This document shows, piece after piece, positions 8,142 to 16,130 of a stretch of DNA of 40,691 bases. Numbering within the stretch: position 1 is the first letter of the stretch; the number at the start of each line of letters is the position of its first letter. The notes under the pieces were generated by a model, which worked only from the letters and a program-made list of their open reading frames with translations, had not been told where the DNA came from and searched no databases. The DNA comes from Neoroseomonas soli (lineage in GTDB: Bacteria > Pseudomonadota > Alphaproteobacteria > Acetobacterales > Acetobacteraceae), in contig NZ_JAAEDM010000043.1 in assembly GCF_018129065.1 (NCBI RefSeq), positions 1 through 40,691 on the forward strand, given 5' to 3'. A program made the translations under genes and the position numbers.

Positions 8142-9173
8142 TCAGAAGGACAATTGGACCTTCATGGCGCGGGAACGGTCAGCTGCCAGGTCGAAGGCCT
8201 CGCGGGCGCGCTCGACAGGGAATTGCGCGGTCAGCAGGGGGGCGACATCGACGGCGCGGCGGGCGAGCGTCTCCACAGCCAGGACGAATTCCTCGTGGAA
8301 GCGGAAGGTGCCGCGCCAGGTGATCTCCTTCGCGGCCAGCACCGAGAGCGGCATCGTCGCATCGCCGCCGACGCCGATCTGCACCAGCGTGCCGCGCGGC
8401 CGCAGCACCGGCAGGATGGCCAGCACCGCCGCCGGACTGCCGGAGGCCTCGAAGGCGACATCGAACCAGCCCTTCTCAGCCGCGAAGGGCGCCAAGGCAT
8501 CCGGCACTCCGCCCACCGCGACGAAACGGTCCGCGCCCATGGCGCGCGCGACCTTCTCCGGCGCCGTGGTCAGGTCGGTCGCCACGATCTCCCGCGCGCC
8601 AGCGAGCCGCGCCGCGGCGACGGCCAGCGCGCCGATCGGGCCGGCGCCGGTCACCAGAACGCGGCGGCCAAGCAAAGGCCCCGCCTGCCGCACGGCATGG
8701 AGGCAGACCGAGAGCGGTTCGGCGAAGGCGGCGGTCGTGACATCGAGGCCATCCGGCAACGGCACCGCCTGCGCGGCCTCGCAGACCAGCGCCTCGCGGA
8801 AACCGCCATCCACATGCGGGTCGCGCATCGCGCTGCCATAGAAGCGCATGTCGAGGCAGTGCTGCTGATCCCCCGCCTGGCAGAACCGGCAATGGCCGCA
8901 GGGCAAGGACGGATTCACCGCCACCGCCTGGCCCGACGCCACAGACCTGACCCCCGCGCCGACGGCCTCCACCAACCCGGCGACCTCATGCCCGAGCACC
9001 ATCGGGTGGCGCACCCGCACCGTGCCGAAGCCGCCATGCTGGTAGTAGTGCAGGTCGGACCCGCAGATGCCGCCCGCGCGGATGCGCACGCGCACCTGGC
9101 CGGGGCCGGGATCCGCGACCGCGCGTTCCTCGACGCGCAAATCGTGTGGCGGATGGATGACGACCGCGCGCAT
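8142..9173 (-). CDS. idnD: Zinc-dependent L-idonate 5-dehydrogenase-like protein
   Basis: This 343-residue medium-chain dehydrogenase most resembles L-idonate 5-dehydrogenase, which oxidises L-idonate to 5-ketogluconate with NAD(P). Catalytic zinc residues are visible at C37 (GGICGSDLHYYQ) and H62-E63 (VLGHE). The structural zinc site is C92, C95, C98 and C106 (PCGHCRFCQAGDQQHC). DMRFYGSAM, PHVDGGF and AFAEPLSVCLHA closely follow the IdnD pattern, and VTGAGPIGALAV is the nucleotide-binding loop. The start ATG overlaps the stop of the upstream gene as TGATG; a GTG three bases earlier is possible. It pairs with the 2-hydroxyacid dehydrogenase and the divergent idnO-like gene. Substrate specificity is inferred from similarity and context. 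Confidence 0.85.
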   Translation of the reverse strand: MRAVVIHPPHDLRVEERAVADPGPGQVRVRIRAGGICGSDLHYYQHGGFGTVRVRHPMVLGHEVAGLVEAVGAGVRSVASGQAVAVNPSLPCGHCRFCQAGDQQHCLDMRFYGSAMRDPHVDGGFREALVCEAAQAVPLPDGLDVTTAAFAEPLSVCLHAVRQAGPLLGRRVLVTGAGPIGALAVAAARLAGAREIVATDLTTAPEKVARAMGADRFVAVGGVPDALAPFAAEKGWFDVAFEASGSPAAVLAILPVLRPRGTLVQIGVGGDATMPLSVLAAKEITWRGTFRFHEEFVLAVETLARRAVDVAPLLTAQFPVERAREAFDLAADRSRAMKVQLSF

Positions 9174-10114
9174 CACGCCACCGGTGTCGGCAGCGGGCGG
9201 CCGTCGAAATGGGCTTCAAGGTTCTCTCGCATCAGCGCCCCCATGGCCTTGCGCGTCTCGACCGTGCCCGATGACTGGTGCGGGGAGAGCACGACATTCG
9301 GGAAGGTCGCGAAGACCGGGTCGATGCCCGGCTCGTTGTGGAAGACGTCGAGCCCCGCCGCGGCGATGCGGCCGGATTTCAGCGCGGCGATGAGCGCGGC
9401 CTCCTCCACGACGGACCCACGCGAGACATTGACGAAGATGGCGCCGGGCTGAAGCGCCGCGATGACCGCGCGGTCCACCAGGCCGACCGTGCCCGCGCCG
9501 CCTGCGGCGGAGACGACCAGGATGTCCACATGCGGGGCCAGCGCGGCGGGGCTGGGGTGGAAGGTGTAGGGCACCTCCTTCCGCGTCCGCCCGCTGTAGG
9601 CGATGGCCATGCCGAAGCCTTCCGCCCGCCGCGCGATGGCCCGGCCGATCCGCCCGAGGCCGACGATGCCGAGCCGCTTGCCCCAGACACGCGTCGCAAG
9701 CCGCATCGGCCCCTGCTTCGCCCAGGTGCCCGAGCGGACATAGGCATCGCCTTCCGGGATGGCACGCGCGGTCGCCAGCAGTAGCGCGAAGGCCATGTCG
9801 GCCACGTCCTCGGTGAGCACGTCCGGCGTATTGGTGACGGCCACTCCACGCGCGCGGGCCGCGCCGAGGTCGATCGCGTCCACGCCGACGCCGTAGCAGG
9901 AGACGATCTTCGCTTTCGGGCAAGCATCCATCATCGCAGCGTCGGCGCCGAGCTCGCCCTTGGTGGCGATGGCGCGGACGGACGGCCCGTGCTGCGCGAG
10001 GAAGCGGGCGCGGTCCGGTGCCTCGTAGAGCAGGTGCAGCGTGAAGCGGCGCGACAGCGCCTCGAGGTCCCAATCCGGCAATACGCCCACCACCAGCAGG
10101 CCCGGCTTGTCCAT
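9173..10114 (-). CDS. D-isomer specific 2-hydroxyacid dehydrogenase (ketogluconate/glyoxylate reductase type)
   Basis: This 313-residue NAD(P)-dependent enzyme reduces 2-keto acids. The nucleotide-binding loop is GIVGLGRIGRAIARR (glycines from residue 152). Catalytic residues are R232 in NVSRGSVV, E261 in FHNEPGID and H279 in LSPHQSSGT. NTPDVLTEDVADMAFALLL is the usual linker motif. Context with idnD- and idnO-like genes favours a role on 2-ketogluconate, 2,5-diketogluconate or hydroxypyruvate, but sequence alone does not settle this. The ATG at 10114 has AGGGGGGAG upstream at good spacing. It is translationally coupled to the idnD-like gene by a one-base TGATG overlap and is divergent from the idnO-like gene across about 50 bases, enough for only compact promoters. 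Confidence 0.92.
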   Translation of the reverse strand: MDKPGLLVVGVLPDWDLEALSRRFTLHLLYEAPDRARFLAQHGPSVRAIATKGELGADAAMMDACPKAKIVSCYGVGVDAIDLGAARARGVAVTNTPDVLTEDVADMAFALLLATARAIPEGDAYVRSGTWAKQGPMRLATRVWGKRLGIVGLGRIGRAIARRAEGFGMAIAYSGRTRKEVPYTFHPSPAALAPHVDILVVSAAGGAGTVGLVDRAVIAALQPGAIFVNVSRGSVVEEAALIAALKSGRIAAAGLDVFHNEPGIDPVFATFPNVVLSPHQSSGTVETRKAMGALMRENLEAHFDGRPLPTPVA

Positions 10115-10166
10115 GTGAGCGTCTCCCCCCTAGCCTTTGGCAAGGATCTTACAGGGGGAAATGCCG

Positions 10167-10934
10167 ATGTCGCGTGCGCTGTTCGACCTGACCGGGCGCC
10201 TGGCGCTGGTCACGGGATCGAGTCAGGGGATCGGCTACGCCCTGGCGAAGGGGCTCGCGGAGGCCGGCGCCAAGGTGGTGCTGAACGGGCGCGACCCGGC
10301 GAAACTCGCGGCGGCCTGCGCGAAACTGGCCGGCCTCGGCATCGCCACCGAGACCGCGGCCTTCGACGTGACCGACCCGGATGCGGTCGAGGCCGGCATC
10401 GCCGCGATCGAGGCGGTGCACGGCCCGCTGCACATCCTGGTGGCGAATGCGGGGATCAACCTGCGTGCGCCCTCGGTCGAGATGCCGCCCGAAACCTGGC
10501 GGAAGGTGCTGGGGGTGAACCTCGACGGCGTGTGGTTCTGCTGCCAGGCGGCGGGCAAGCGGATGGTCGCGCGCGGGGCCGGCAAGATCATCACCATCTG
10601 CTCGGTGCAGAGCGAACTGGGCCGCCCGACCATCGCGCCCTATGCGTCGAGCAAGGGCGCGCTGCGGATGCTGACGCGCACGCTCTGCGCCGAATGGGCA
10701 AAGCATGGGGTGAACGTGAACGGCGTCGCGCCCGGCTACTACGACACGGAGCTGACGAGCGCACTGGTGCAGGACCCGGCCTTCACGGACTGGCTGGGCA
10801 AGCGAGTGCCGGCCGGGCGCTGGGGGAAGGTGGAGGAGTTGACCGGCGCGACGGTGTTCCTGGCAGCGCCGGCCTCCGATTTCGTCCACGGGCATCTACT
10901 GTACGTGGACGGAGGGATGACGGCGGTGGTGTGA
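10167..10934 (+). CDS. idnO: Gluconate 5-dehydrogenase-like short-chain dehydrogenase
   Basis: This 255-residue SDR resembles IdnO, which interconverts 5-ketogluconate and gluconate. It has the cofactor loop TGSSQGIG (residues 16-23), NAG at 94-96, and the catalytic set S146, Y159 and K163. Several stretches match the IdnO pattern in particular: ITICSVQSELGR, TIAPYASSKGALRMLTRTLC, VNGVAPGYYDTELTSALV and GHLLYVDGGM. The ATG at 10167 lies eight bases after AGGGGG; an ATG at 10161 sits too close to that site. It is divergent from the hydroxyacid dehydrogenase gene. Together with the idnD-like enzyme it would convert L-idonate to gluconate. No gluconate kinase or transporter is visible in the window. 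Confidence 0.85.
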   Translation: MSRALFDLTGRLALVTGSSQGIGYALAKGLAEAGAKVVLNGRDPAKLAAACAKLAGLGIATETAAFDVTDPDAVEAGIAAIEAVHGPLHILVANAGINLRAPSVEMPPETWRKVLGVNLDGVWFCCQAAGKRMVARGAGKIITICSVQSELGRPTIAPYASSKGALRMLTRTLCAEWAKHGVNVNGVAPGYYDTELTSALVQDPAFTDWLGKRVPAGRWGKVEELTGATVFLAAPASDFVHGHLLYVDGGMTAVV

Positions 10935-10947
10935 GGAAAAACCTCAC
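10931..10947. terminator. Hairpin shared by two convergent stop regions
   Basis: GTGAGG (10931-10936) and CCTCAC (10942-10947) pair around an A5 loop. The hairpin contains the TGA of the idnO-like gene and the stop codon of the convergent STM3941-like gene. The two coding ends are only nine bases apart. The stem is short, so function as a bidirectional terminator is a suggestion only. Confidence 0.35.
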
Positions 10948-11456
10948 CAAGGCGGGAAGCCGAGGGCAGCCGCATAATGCTGTTCGAACGCAGCGATGAC
11001 CTTGCGCGACGGCTGGTTCAGGTTGGTCGGGTTGAGCGTGAAGTCGAGTTCACCCATCGCGCGCTTCAGGCCCCGCGGCCAATCCAAGCCACCGTGTACG
11101 CGGAAGCGTTCGGGCGACCTGATCCGCATCGTGATGAACCGGTTGCCGCGAATGTTCATCAGTCGTGCCGCCTCGATCGCATTCCAGGGAACGACCTGCC
11201 CCGTGAGGCGTTCATCGAGCATCCCGCTACGGTCGATGATGACGCGGCGGGGCTGCCCCAGAATGCGGGCGATCCCGATAATGCAGAAGATGAGCGAGCA
11301 ACCGACGACGGCCCAGGCGACGATCAGCTTCAGCCCCGTCGCAACGGCAGTCGTTGCAGCGCCAACGAGAAGGCACCCGAGAAAGAAGACGAGCCCCAGG
11401 ACGAATTTCCAGCGTGCCTCGCGCGCCTCGAACCGTCCGGGCGCGCTTCGATTCAT
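10944..11456 (-). CDS. STM3941-like small membrane protein
   Basis: This 170-residue protein has two adjacent N-terminal membrane segments (about residues 17-40, FVLGLVFFLGCLLVGA, and 43-66, LIVAWAVVGCSLIFCIIGIA). A soluble C-terminal part with a PH-like feel follows: RRVIIDRSGMLDERL, then VPWNAIEAARLMNIRGNRFI. This arrangement matches proteins grouped as the STM3941 family, whose function is not known. The start overlaps the stop of the CitE-like gene by four bases (ATGA), so it is the last gene of the six-gene minus-strand operon. It may simply be a passenger there. The family assignment is from overall pattern and is moderately sure. Confidence 0.65.
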   Translation of the reverse strand: MNRSAPGRFEAREARWKFVLGLVFFLGCLLVGAATTAVATGLKLIVAWAVVGCSLIFCIIGIARILGQPRRVIIDRSGMLDERLTGQVVPWNAIEAARLMNIRGNRFITMRIRSPERFRVHGGLDWPRGLKRAMGELDFTLNPTNLNQPSRKVIAAFEQHYAAALGFPPW

Positions 11457-12322
11457 ACGCCCGCCCTGCTGATCAGCTTCCGAGCCCGATCGACGATCGG
11501 CTTGTCGATCATGTCCCCTTCGAAGGCGACCGCCCCCTTCCCTTCCGCCAGCGCCGCCTCGAAGGCCGCGACCAGCCGCTTGGCGCGTTCCACTTCTTCC
11601 GGTCGCGCGCCGTACTCCTCATTGATGATCGGCACCTGGGAAGGATGAACACACGACGCACAGGCAAAGCCGATGGCGCGCGACCGCCGCAGCATGGCGC
11701 GATAGCCGTCGAGATCCTTCAGCCCCGCCACCGTGCCGATGAAGCCGAGCGGCAACACGCCCGCCGCCCGCGCCGCCACCAGCCCCATGCGCTTGGGCAG
11801 GTCGAGCGCATCCGGCGTCGGTTCGGCGCCGAGGTCCGTCGCCAAATCCTCCCCGCCCACGCCGAGCGCCACCACCCGCGGATCAGCCGCGGCGATGGAT
11901 TGCGCGTGGGCGAGCGCGGGCGCGTCCTCCACCAGCACGACGAAGCGGACGGACCCGATCGGGCGTCCTGCCTCGGCTTCCGATTCCGCCGTCAGTTCGG
12001 ACAGGAGGCGCACATGGTCCGCGCCCATCATCTTGGTGCAGACCAGCGCGTCCGCCCCGGCAGCGACAGCCGCGGCGATGTCCTGCACCGCCATGCGCAG
12101 CGGGCGGTTGATGCGCACCAGCACCTCCGCGCCGTTCCGCCGCACGCTGGCAACCGAGCCCGGCAGGCCCGCGCGCGCCGCCGCCTTGGCATCGGGCGCG
12201 ACACCGTCCTCAAGGTCGAGGATCACCGCATCCGCGCCGCGCTCATGGGCCTTGGCGACGAACTTCTCGGCGCTCGCCGGCACATAGAGCAGCGAACGCC
12301 AGGTCGGGAGGTCACGCGTCAT
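11453..12322 (-). CDS. CitE-like HpcH/HpaI aldolase / citrate lyase beta family protein
   Basis: This 289-residue TIM-barrel lyase belongs to the CitE family, which cleaves or condenses acyl-CoA thioesters such as citryl-CoA, malyl-CoA or citramalyl-CoA with magnesium. Visible signatures are WRSLLYVPA, ADAVILDLEDGVAP, VLVRINRP (R70), VVLVEDAPAL (E132, likely metal ligand) and ALGVGGEDLATDLGAEP. FACASCVHPSQVPIIN is the C-terminal family motif. The start ATG at 12322 overlaps the upstream stop as ATGA, ruling out the longer in-frame extension. It lies fifth in the operon with a TctC protein, a hydratase-like gene and two deacetylases. The substrate is not known; stand-alone CitE-like proteins have varied functions. 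Confidence 0.9.
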   Translation of the reverse strand: MTRDLPTWRSLLYVPASAEKFVAKAHERGADAVILDLEDGVAPDAKAAARAGLPGSVASVRRNGAEVLVRINRPLRMAVQDIAAAVAAGADALVCTKMMGADHVRLLSELTAESEAEAGRPIGSVRFVVLVEDAPALAHAQSIAAADPRVVALGVGGEDLATDLGAEPTPDALDLPKRMGLVAARAAGVLPLGFIGTVAGLKDLDGYRAMLRRSRAIGFACASCVHPSQVPIINEEYGARPEEVERAKRLVAAFEAALAEGKGAVAFEGDMIDKPIVDRARKLISRAGV

Positions 12323-13221
12323 TTCGGCGGATGTTCCTTGCGCCAGTGGCGGGCGATGTCCACGCGGCGCATCACCGCGACGCGTGGATGGTTGGCGATC
12401 CAGTCGAGCAGTTTCGCCAGGCCCATCGCCCGGCCCGGATGCGCGATGATGCGGTTGTGCAGCCCGAAGGAGAGCATGCGTGGCGGGTCCTCCCGCAGCA
12501 CGCACTCGATCGCGTCGCGCATGTAGTCGAAATACTCGGTGCCGGAGGTCATGCCCATGCGCGGGAAGCGCACGTCATTGTGCGTGAGAGAGTACGGCAC
12601 CACCAGCACGTCGCGACCGCCACACTTCACCCAATATGGGATCTCGTCGTCATAGGCGTCGCTGTCGTATTCGTAACCCGCCTCCAGCAACAGGCGGCGC
12701 GTGTGCATCGACGGCGCGTAGCGCGTGTACCAGCCCGCCGGGCGTTCGCCGATGCAGCGGGTGATGAGGTCCGTCGCTTCCGCGATGCGGGCGCGTTCGG
12801 TCGCCTCGTCGAAGGCATTGTGCATCTCCCAGCGCATGCCATGGCCGGCAACGTCCCAGCCGGCCTCGCGCATCGCGGCGCAGGCTTCGGGGTTGCGTTC
12901 CAGCGCGCGCGCCACGGCAAAGACCGTGCAGGGCAGGTTCCGCTTCGTGAAGATGCGGTGCAGCCGCCAGAACCCGGCGCGGCTGCCGTAGGTGAACATG
13001 GACTCCGCGCCCATGTCGCGGCCCTTGAAGGGTGCGGTGCTGCCCTCGGTCAGCGCGTTCTCGCTGTTCGCATCGCCATCGGGGACGGCGTATTCGCCGC
13101 CTTCCTCGTAGTTGATGACGAAGTTGCAGACGACATGCGCCCCGCCCGGCCAGCGCGGATCCGGCGGATTGCGGCCGTAGCCGATGAAGTCGCGGGCGCG
13201 GCCGGCTTCCTCGTCCGTCAT
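12319..13221 (-). CDS. PuuE-like allantoinase / polysaccharide deacetylase family protein
   Basis: This 300-residue protein belongs to the carbohydrate esterase 4 superfamily and most resembles PuuE, a metal-independent allantoinase. Similar stretches are FIGYGRNPPDPRWPGGAHVV, NYEEGGEYAV, ESMFTYGSRAGFWRLHRIF, VAGHGMRWEMHN, RPAGWYTRYAP and YDSDAYDDEIPYWV. The typical PuuE order of these motifs is kept. The enzyme would open a cyclic or linear amide such as allantoin, but many relatives have unassigned substrates. It is coupled to the neighbouring deacetylase upstream and to the CitE-like gene downstream, in both cases by ATGA overlaps. The presence of two such proteins side by side suggests a hetero-oligomer or two successive steps. 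Confidence 0.8.
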   Translation of the reverse strand: MTDEEAGRARDFIGYGRNPPDPRWPGGAHVVCNFVINYEEGGEYAVPDGDANSENALTEGSTAPFKGRDMGAESMFTYGSRAGFWRLHRIFTKRNLPCTVFAVARALERNPEACAAMREAGWDVAGHGMRWEMHNAFDEATERARIAEATDLITRCIGERPAGWYTRYAPSMHTRRLLLEAGYEYDSDAYDDEIPYWVKCGGRDVLVVPYSLTHNDVRFPRMGMTSGTEYFDYMRDAIECVLREDPPRMLSFGLHNRIIAHPGRAMGLAKLLDWIANHPRVAVMRRVDIARHWRKEHPPK

Positions 13222-14123
13222 GGCAAAGCCTCCGAACCGGGAACGATGCCCTTGGGCAGCGACGCGGCGTAGCGGGCGACCTCGCCGGGCCGCGCGAGCC
13301 ACAGGCGGTCGCGATGGGACAGGATGTGCCGCAGCGCATCGCGCAGCGCGCGCAGCCGGAATGGCTGGCCGACGATGAAGGGGTGCAGCACCACCGAACA
13401 GACCAGCGGACGCTTCTTCGACTGCTCCAGCATCTCGTCGAACTGGTCCACGACCATCTCGGCGAATTGCCGCCCCGTATGCTGGCGGAAGACCTGCGCC
13501 GGGCTGTCGTTCAACTCGATCGAATACGGCACGGACAGGATCGGCCCTGATCGTGTCTTCATCCAGAAGGGCTGGTCGTCCGCGGGCCAGTCCATGACGT
13601 AGGAGAATCCCTCCTCCTTCAGCAGGTCGAGCGTCACCGCCGACTGCGCGATGTAGGGCCCGAGCCAGCCCTGCGGCGCGACACCCGCATGGCGGGTGAT
13701 GGCGTCGCGGCTTTCGGCGATCAGCCGGCGTTCGTCCTCCTCCCACATGCCGTCCTGGCGTTCGGCATTGGTACGGCCATGGCCGATGAACTCGTCGCCG
13801 CGCGCCTTCAGGGCCGGGGCGATCTCCGGACACGCATCGAGCACCGCGCCGTTGACGTTGTGCGCGCAGGGGATCTCGAGCTCGTCCAGCATGTCGAGCA
13901 TGTTCCACAGCCCGACGCGGTTGCCGTAGTCGCGCCAGGCGTAGTTGCGCTGGCCCTGCGGCGCCGCGGCGCCGGTGCTGTCCGAACCGAGGCCCGCGCG
14001 GAAGGCGAAGGCCTCGATGTTGTTGCACACCACCAGCGCGAGCCGCGTTCCGTTCGGCCATTCATAGGTCGGCCGTTGCGGGATGGCGCTATGGGCGTAG
14101 CGCCCATGGCCAGGGAGCTTCAT
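13218..14123 (-). CDS. Polysaccharide deacetylase family protein, second PuuE-like paralogue
   Basis: This 301-residue protein is a second CE4-superfamily member. The shared fold is seen in YEWPNGTRLALVVCNNIEAF, WRDYGNRVGLWNMLDML, FIGHGRTNAERQDGMWEEDE, GVAPQGWLGPYIAQSAVTLD and VMDWPADDQPFWMKT. It also has CSVVLHPFIVGQPFRLRALR near the end, which resembles the HP-containing C-terminal motif of these deacetylases. It differs enough from its neighbour that the two are paralogues, not recent copies. ATG at 14123 has GGAGG eight bases upstream. A 61-base gap separates it from the hydratase-like gene; its stop overlaps the next gene. The substrate is unknown. Confidence 0.8.
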   Translation of the reverse strand: MKLPGHGRYAHSAIPQRPTYEWPNGTRLALVVCNNIEAFAFRAGLGSDSTGAAAPQGQRNYAWRDYGNRVGLWNMLDMLDELEIPCAHNVNGAVLDACPEIAPALKARGDEFIGHGRTNAERQDGMWEEDERRLIAESRDAITRHAGVAPQGWLGPYIAQSAVTLDLLKEEGFSYVMDWPADDQPFWMKTRSGPILSVPYSIELNDSPAQVFRQHTGRQFAEMVVDQFDEMLEQSKKRPLVCSVVLHPFIVGQPFRLRALRDALRHILSHRDRLWLARPGEVARYAASLPKGIVPGSEALP

Positions 14124-14184
14124 GGTGCGATCCTCCGTTCATCGCGCGGACGCTGCGGCAAGGGGCCGCAGGCGTCAACGCGCC

Positions 14185-14961
14185 TCAGTCGAGGTCAAGC
14201 ACGACCTCGCAACCCTCGCCGAAGCGCGCGCGCAGGCGCTGCCCCGCGACGGGCCGCAGCATGCCGGTGCAGGTTCCGGTGCTGACCAGGTCGCCCGCGG
14301 CGAGCCCCTGCCCGCGCCGGCGCAGCGCCTCCGCCAGCCAGAGCAGGACGTGGAAGGGATGCCCCATCGCCTCCGCCCCCGTGCCGGTGCGGCGCACGAC
14401 GCCATCGACTTCGAGCGAGACGGGCAGCGCGGCGAGGTCGCCCTCCCGCCAGCCCGGGATCTCCGGCCCGATCACGTAGCGGCCATTGCCCGCGCCATCG
14501 GCGAGGATCGCCGGCATCGTCGGCAGGGACGCCATCGGGAAGCGACACTGCGCCACCTCGATGCCGCCGAGCGCGGCGCCGACCGCGGCCTCGACCTCAG
14601 GCGCGGTCCAGGGTTCGATGCGCGGCGGCAGGGGCGCACCGAGGCGCAGCACGATCTCGCATTCGATGATCGGATCGACCAGCGGCGCGAAGGGCATGGC
14701 GGCCGGCGATGCCTGCACGAGATGCCGGTAGATCGGCCCGCGCGTCGGCTCCGTCGCGCGCAGGCGGCGCTGCATCTCGGGCGTGGTCGCCGCGACCTTC
14801 CAGCCGCGGCGCGGCCAGCCGAGCATCGCGGCGACCTCCTCGCCCGCCTCGTAGCCTTCCGCCGCGTCATGCGGCAGGGCGGCGGGCGGGATCACCTGCC
14901 GATCTTCCCGCCGTGCCGTCGCCAGCAGCGAGGCCAATGCCGTGCGTTCCTCGGGCGTCAT
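14185..14961 (-). CDS. 2-keto-4-pentenoate hydratase-like protein (MhpD/FAH superfamily)
   Basis: This 258-residue enzyme matches the hydratase/decarboxylase branch of the fumarylacetoacetate hydrolase superfamily, which hydrates 2-hydroxypenta-2,4-dienoate-type acids or decarboxylates related oxo-acids. RRGWKVAATTPEMQRRL contains the conserved lysine (K55). The metal-binding acids are E100 and E102 in PIIECEIVLRLG. GHPFHVLLWLAEALRRRG and LVSTGTCTGM are the usual C-terminal motifs. It starts six bases after the TctC stop with GAGACGG upstream. No ring-cleavage dioxygenase or aldolase-dehydrogenase pair is nearby, so a classical meta-cleavage pathway is not indicated; the companion CitE-like and PuuE-like proteins suggest a different acid. 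Confidence 0.85.
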   Translation of the reverse strand: MTPEERTALASLLATARREDRQVIPPAALPHDAAEGYEAGEEVAAMLGWPRRGWKVAATTPEMQRRLRATEPTRGPIYRHLVQASPAAMPFAPLVDPIIECEIVLRLGAPLPPRIEPWTAPEVEAAVGAALGGIEVAQCRFPMASLPTMPAILADGAGNGRYVIGPEIPGWREGDLAALPVSLEVDGVVRRTGTGAEAMGHPFHVLLWLAEALRRRGQGLAAGDLVSTGTCTGMLRPVAGQRLRARFGEGCEVVLDLD

Positions 14962-14967
14962 GCCGTC

Positions 14968-15948
14968 TCAGCCCTGCGTCGTGATGCCGGCGGCGCGCAC
15001 CACCGGCGCCCAGCGGTCATATTCCTGGCGCACGAAGGCATCGGTGTCGGAGGGTGACATCCACAGCGGCTCGCTGCCGATCGCCACCAGGCGGCCGCCG
15101 ATCTGCGGCGAGGCCAGCGCCTCCCGCACCGCAGCGGAGAGGCGGTCGATGACCGGAGCCGGCGTGCCGCGCGGGGCGAAGAGGCCGGTCCAGGAGCGCA
15201 CTGCGTAATCCGGCACGCCCTGCTCCGTCACCGTCGGCAGGTCGCGGCGGATGGACACGCGTTCGGCCGTGCAGACGGCGATGATGCGCACGCGCCCGTC
15301 GGACGCCGGCGGCGCAACGGTCGGCAGGTTCATGAAGGCCATCGGCACGGTGCCCGAGATCAGGTCGTTGATCGCCGGCCCGCCGCCGCGATAGGGCACG
15401 TGAGTCAGGTCGATGCCGGTGCGCAGCCTGAACAGCTCCCCCGCCAGGTGGTTGGACGTGCCGACGCCCGAGGAGGCGAAGGACACCCCGCCCCTCGTCG
15501 CCCGCACCTTGGCGATCAGTTCCTGCACGTTCGTCACGCCGAAGCCGGGATGGACCGCGAGGACGTTCGGCACGTCCACCAGCATGCAGGCCGCGGGCAG
15601 CGCCTCCCGCGTGTCGTAGCCGAGGTCGCCCGAGACCAGCGGATGGAAGACGTGGTTGGAGGCGGAGGAGATCAGCAGCGTCAGCCCATCCGGCCGCGCC
15701 CGCGCGACCATGCCCATGCCGAGGGAGCCGCCCCCGCCCGGCCTGTTCTCCACCACGAAGGGCTGGCCGAACTTCTGCTCGAGCGCCGGGGCGATCAGCC
15801 GCGCCACGACGTCGTTCGAGCCGCCCGCGGCGAAGGGCACCAGCAGCGTGACCGGCCGGCCCGGCCATTGGTCCTGCGCGCGCGCCACAGCGGGCGCGAC
15901 CATTGAGGCGGCCGCCAACGCCAAGACCTGCCTGCGATTCATGGACAT
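14968..15948 (-). CDS. Tripartite tricarboxylate transporter substrate-binding protein (Bug/TctC family), second copy
   Basis: This 326-residue periplasmic binding protein heads the six-gene minus-strand operon. The N-terminus has NRRQVLALAAASMVAPA and an ARAQ cleavage region near residue 24, with a twin-arginine look that suggests Tat export. The Bug signatures are WPGRPVTLLVPFAAGGSNDV, VVENRPGGGGSLGMGMV and HVPYRGGGPAINDLISGTV. ATG at 15948 follows GGGAGAAGA; ATG at 15942 is nearly as good. It is clearly related to, but distinct from, the TctC protein at 5853-6833. Again no TctA/TctB genes are present. Its ligand is probably the substrate degraded by the following genes. Confidence 0.93.
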   Translation of the reverse strand: MSMNRRQVLALAAASMVAPAVARAQDQWPGRPVTLLVPFAAGGSNDVVARLIAPALEQKFGQPFVVENRPGGGGSLGMGMVARARPDGLTLLISSASNHVFHPLVSGDLGYDTREALPAACMLVDVPNVLAVHPGFGVTNVQELIAKVRATRGGVSFASSGVGTSNHLAGELFRLRTGIDLTHVPYRGGGPAINDLISGTVPMAFMNLPTVAPPASDGRVRIIAVCTAERVSIRRDLPTVTEQGVPDYAVRSWTGLFAPRGTPAPVIDRLSAAVREALASPQIGGRLVAIGSEPLWMSPSDTDAFVRQEYDRWAPVVRAAGITTQG

Positions 15949-16130
15949 TCTTCTCCCGGACCCGGTTTGGCTGATTGCCGTAGCGCGGCGGCCAACAGCC
16001 CGCAAGGCGCATGGCCATAGGCCGGGCCGGCGCGCCGCCTCGGGTTTCGGGCTCGGTGCGGCGCGTGGCCGGAAGGGCGGGAAACAGGGAGGGGCGGCCG
16101 CCTTGAGCGGCACGCAGCGACCCGTCGGCG

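Noticed and set aside
12319..14061. A single 580-residue fused deacetylase
   Set aside because: The upstream part of this frame is a shadow of the neighbouring deacetylase; the real gene starts at 13221 with an ATGA overlap.
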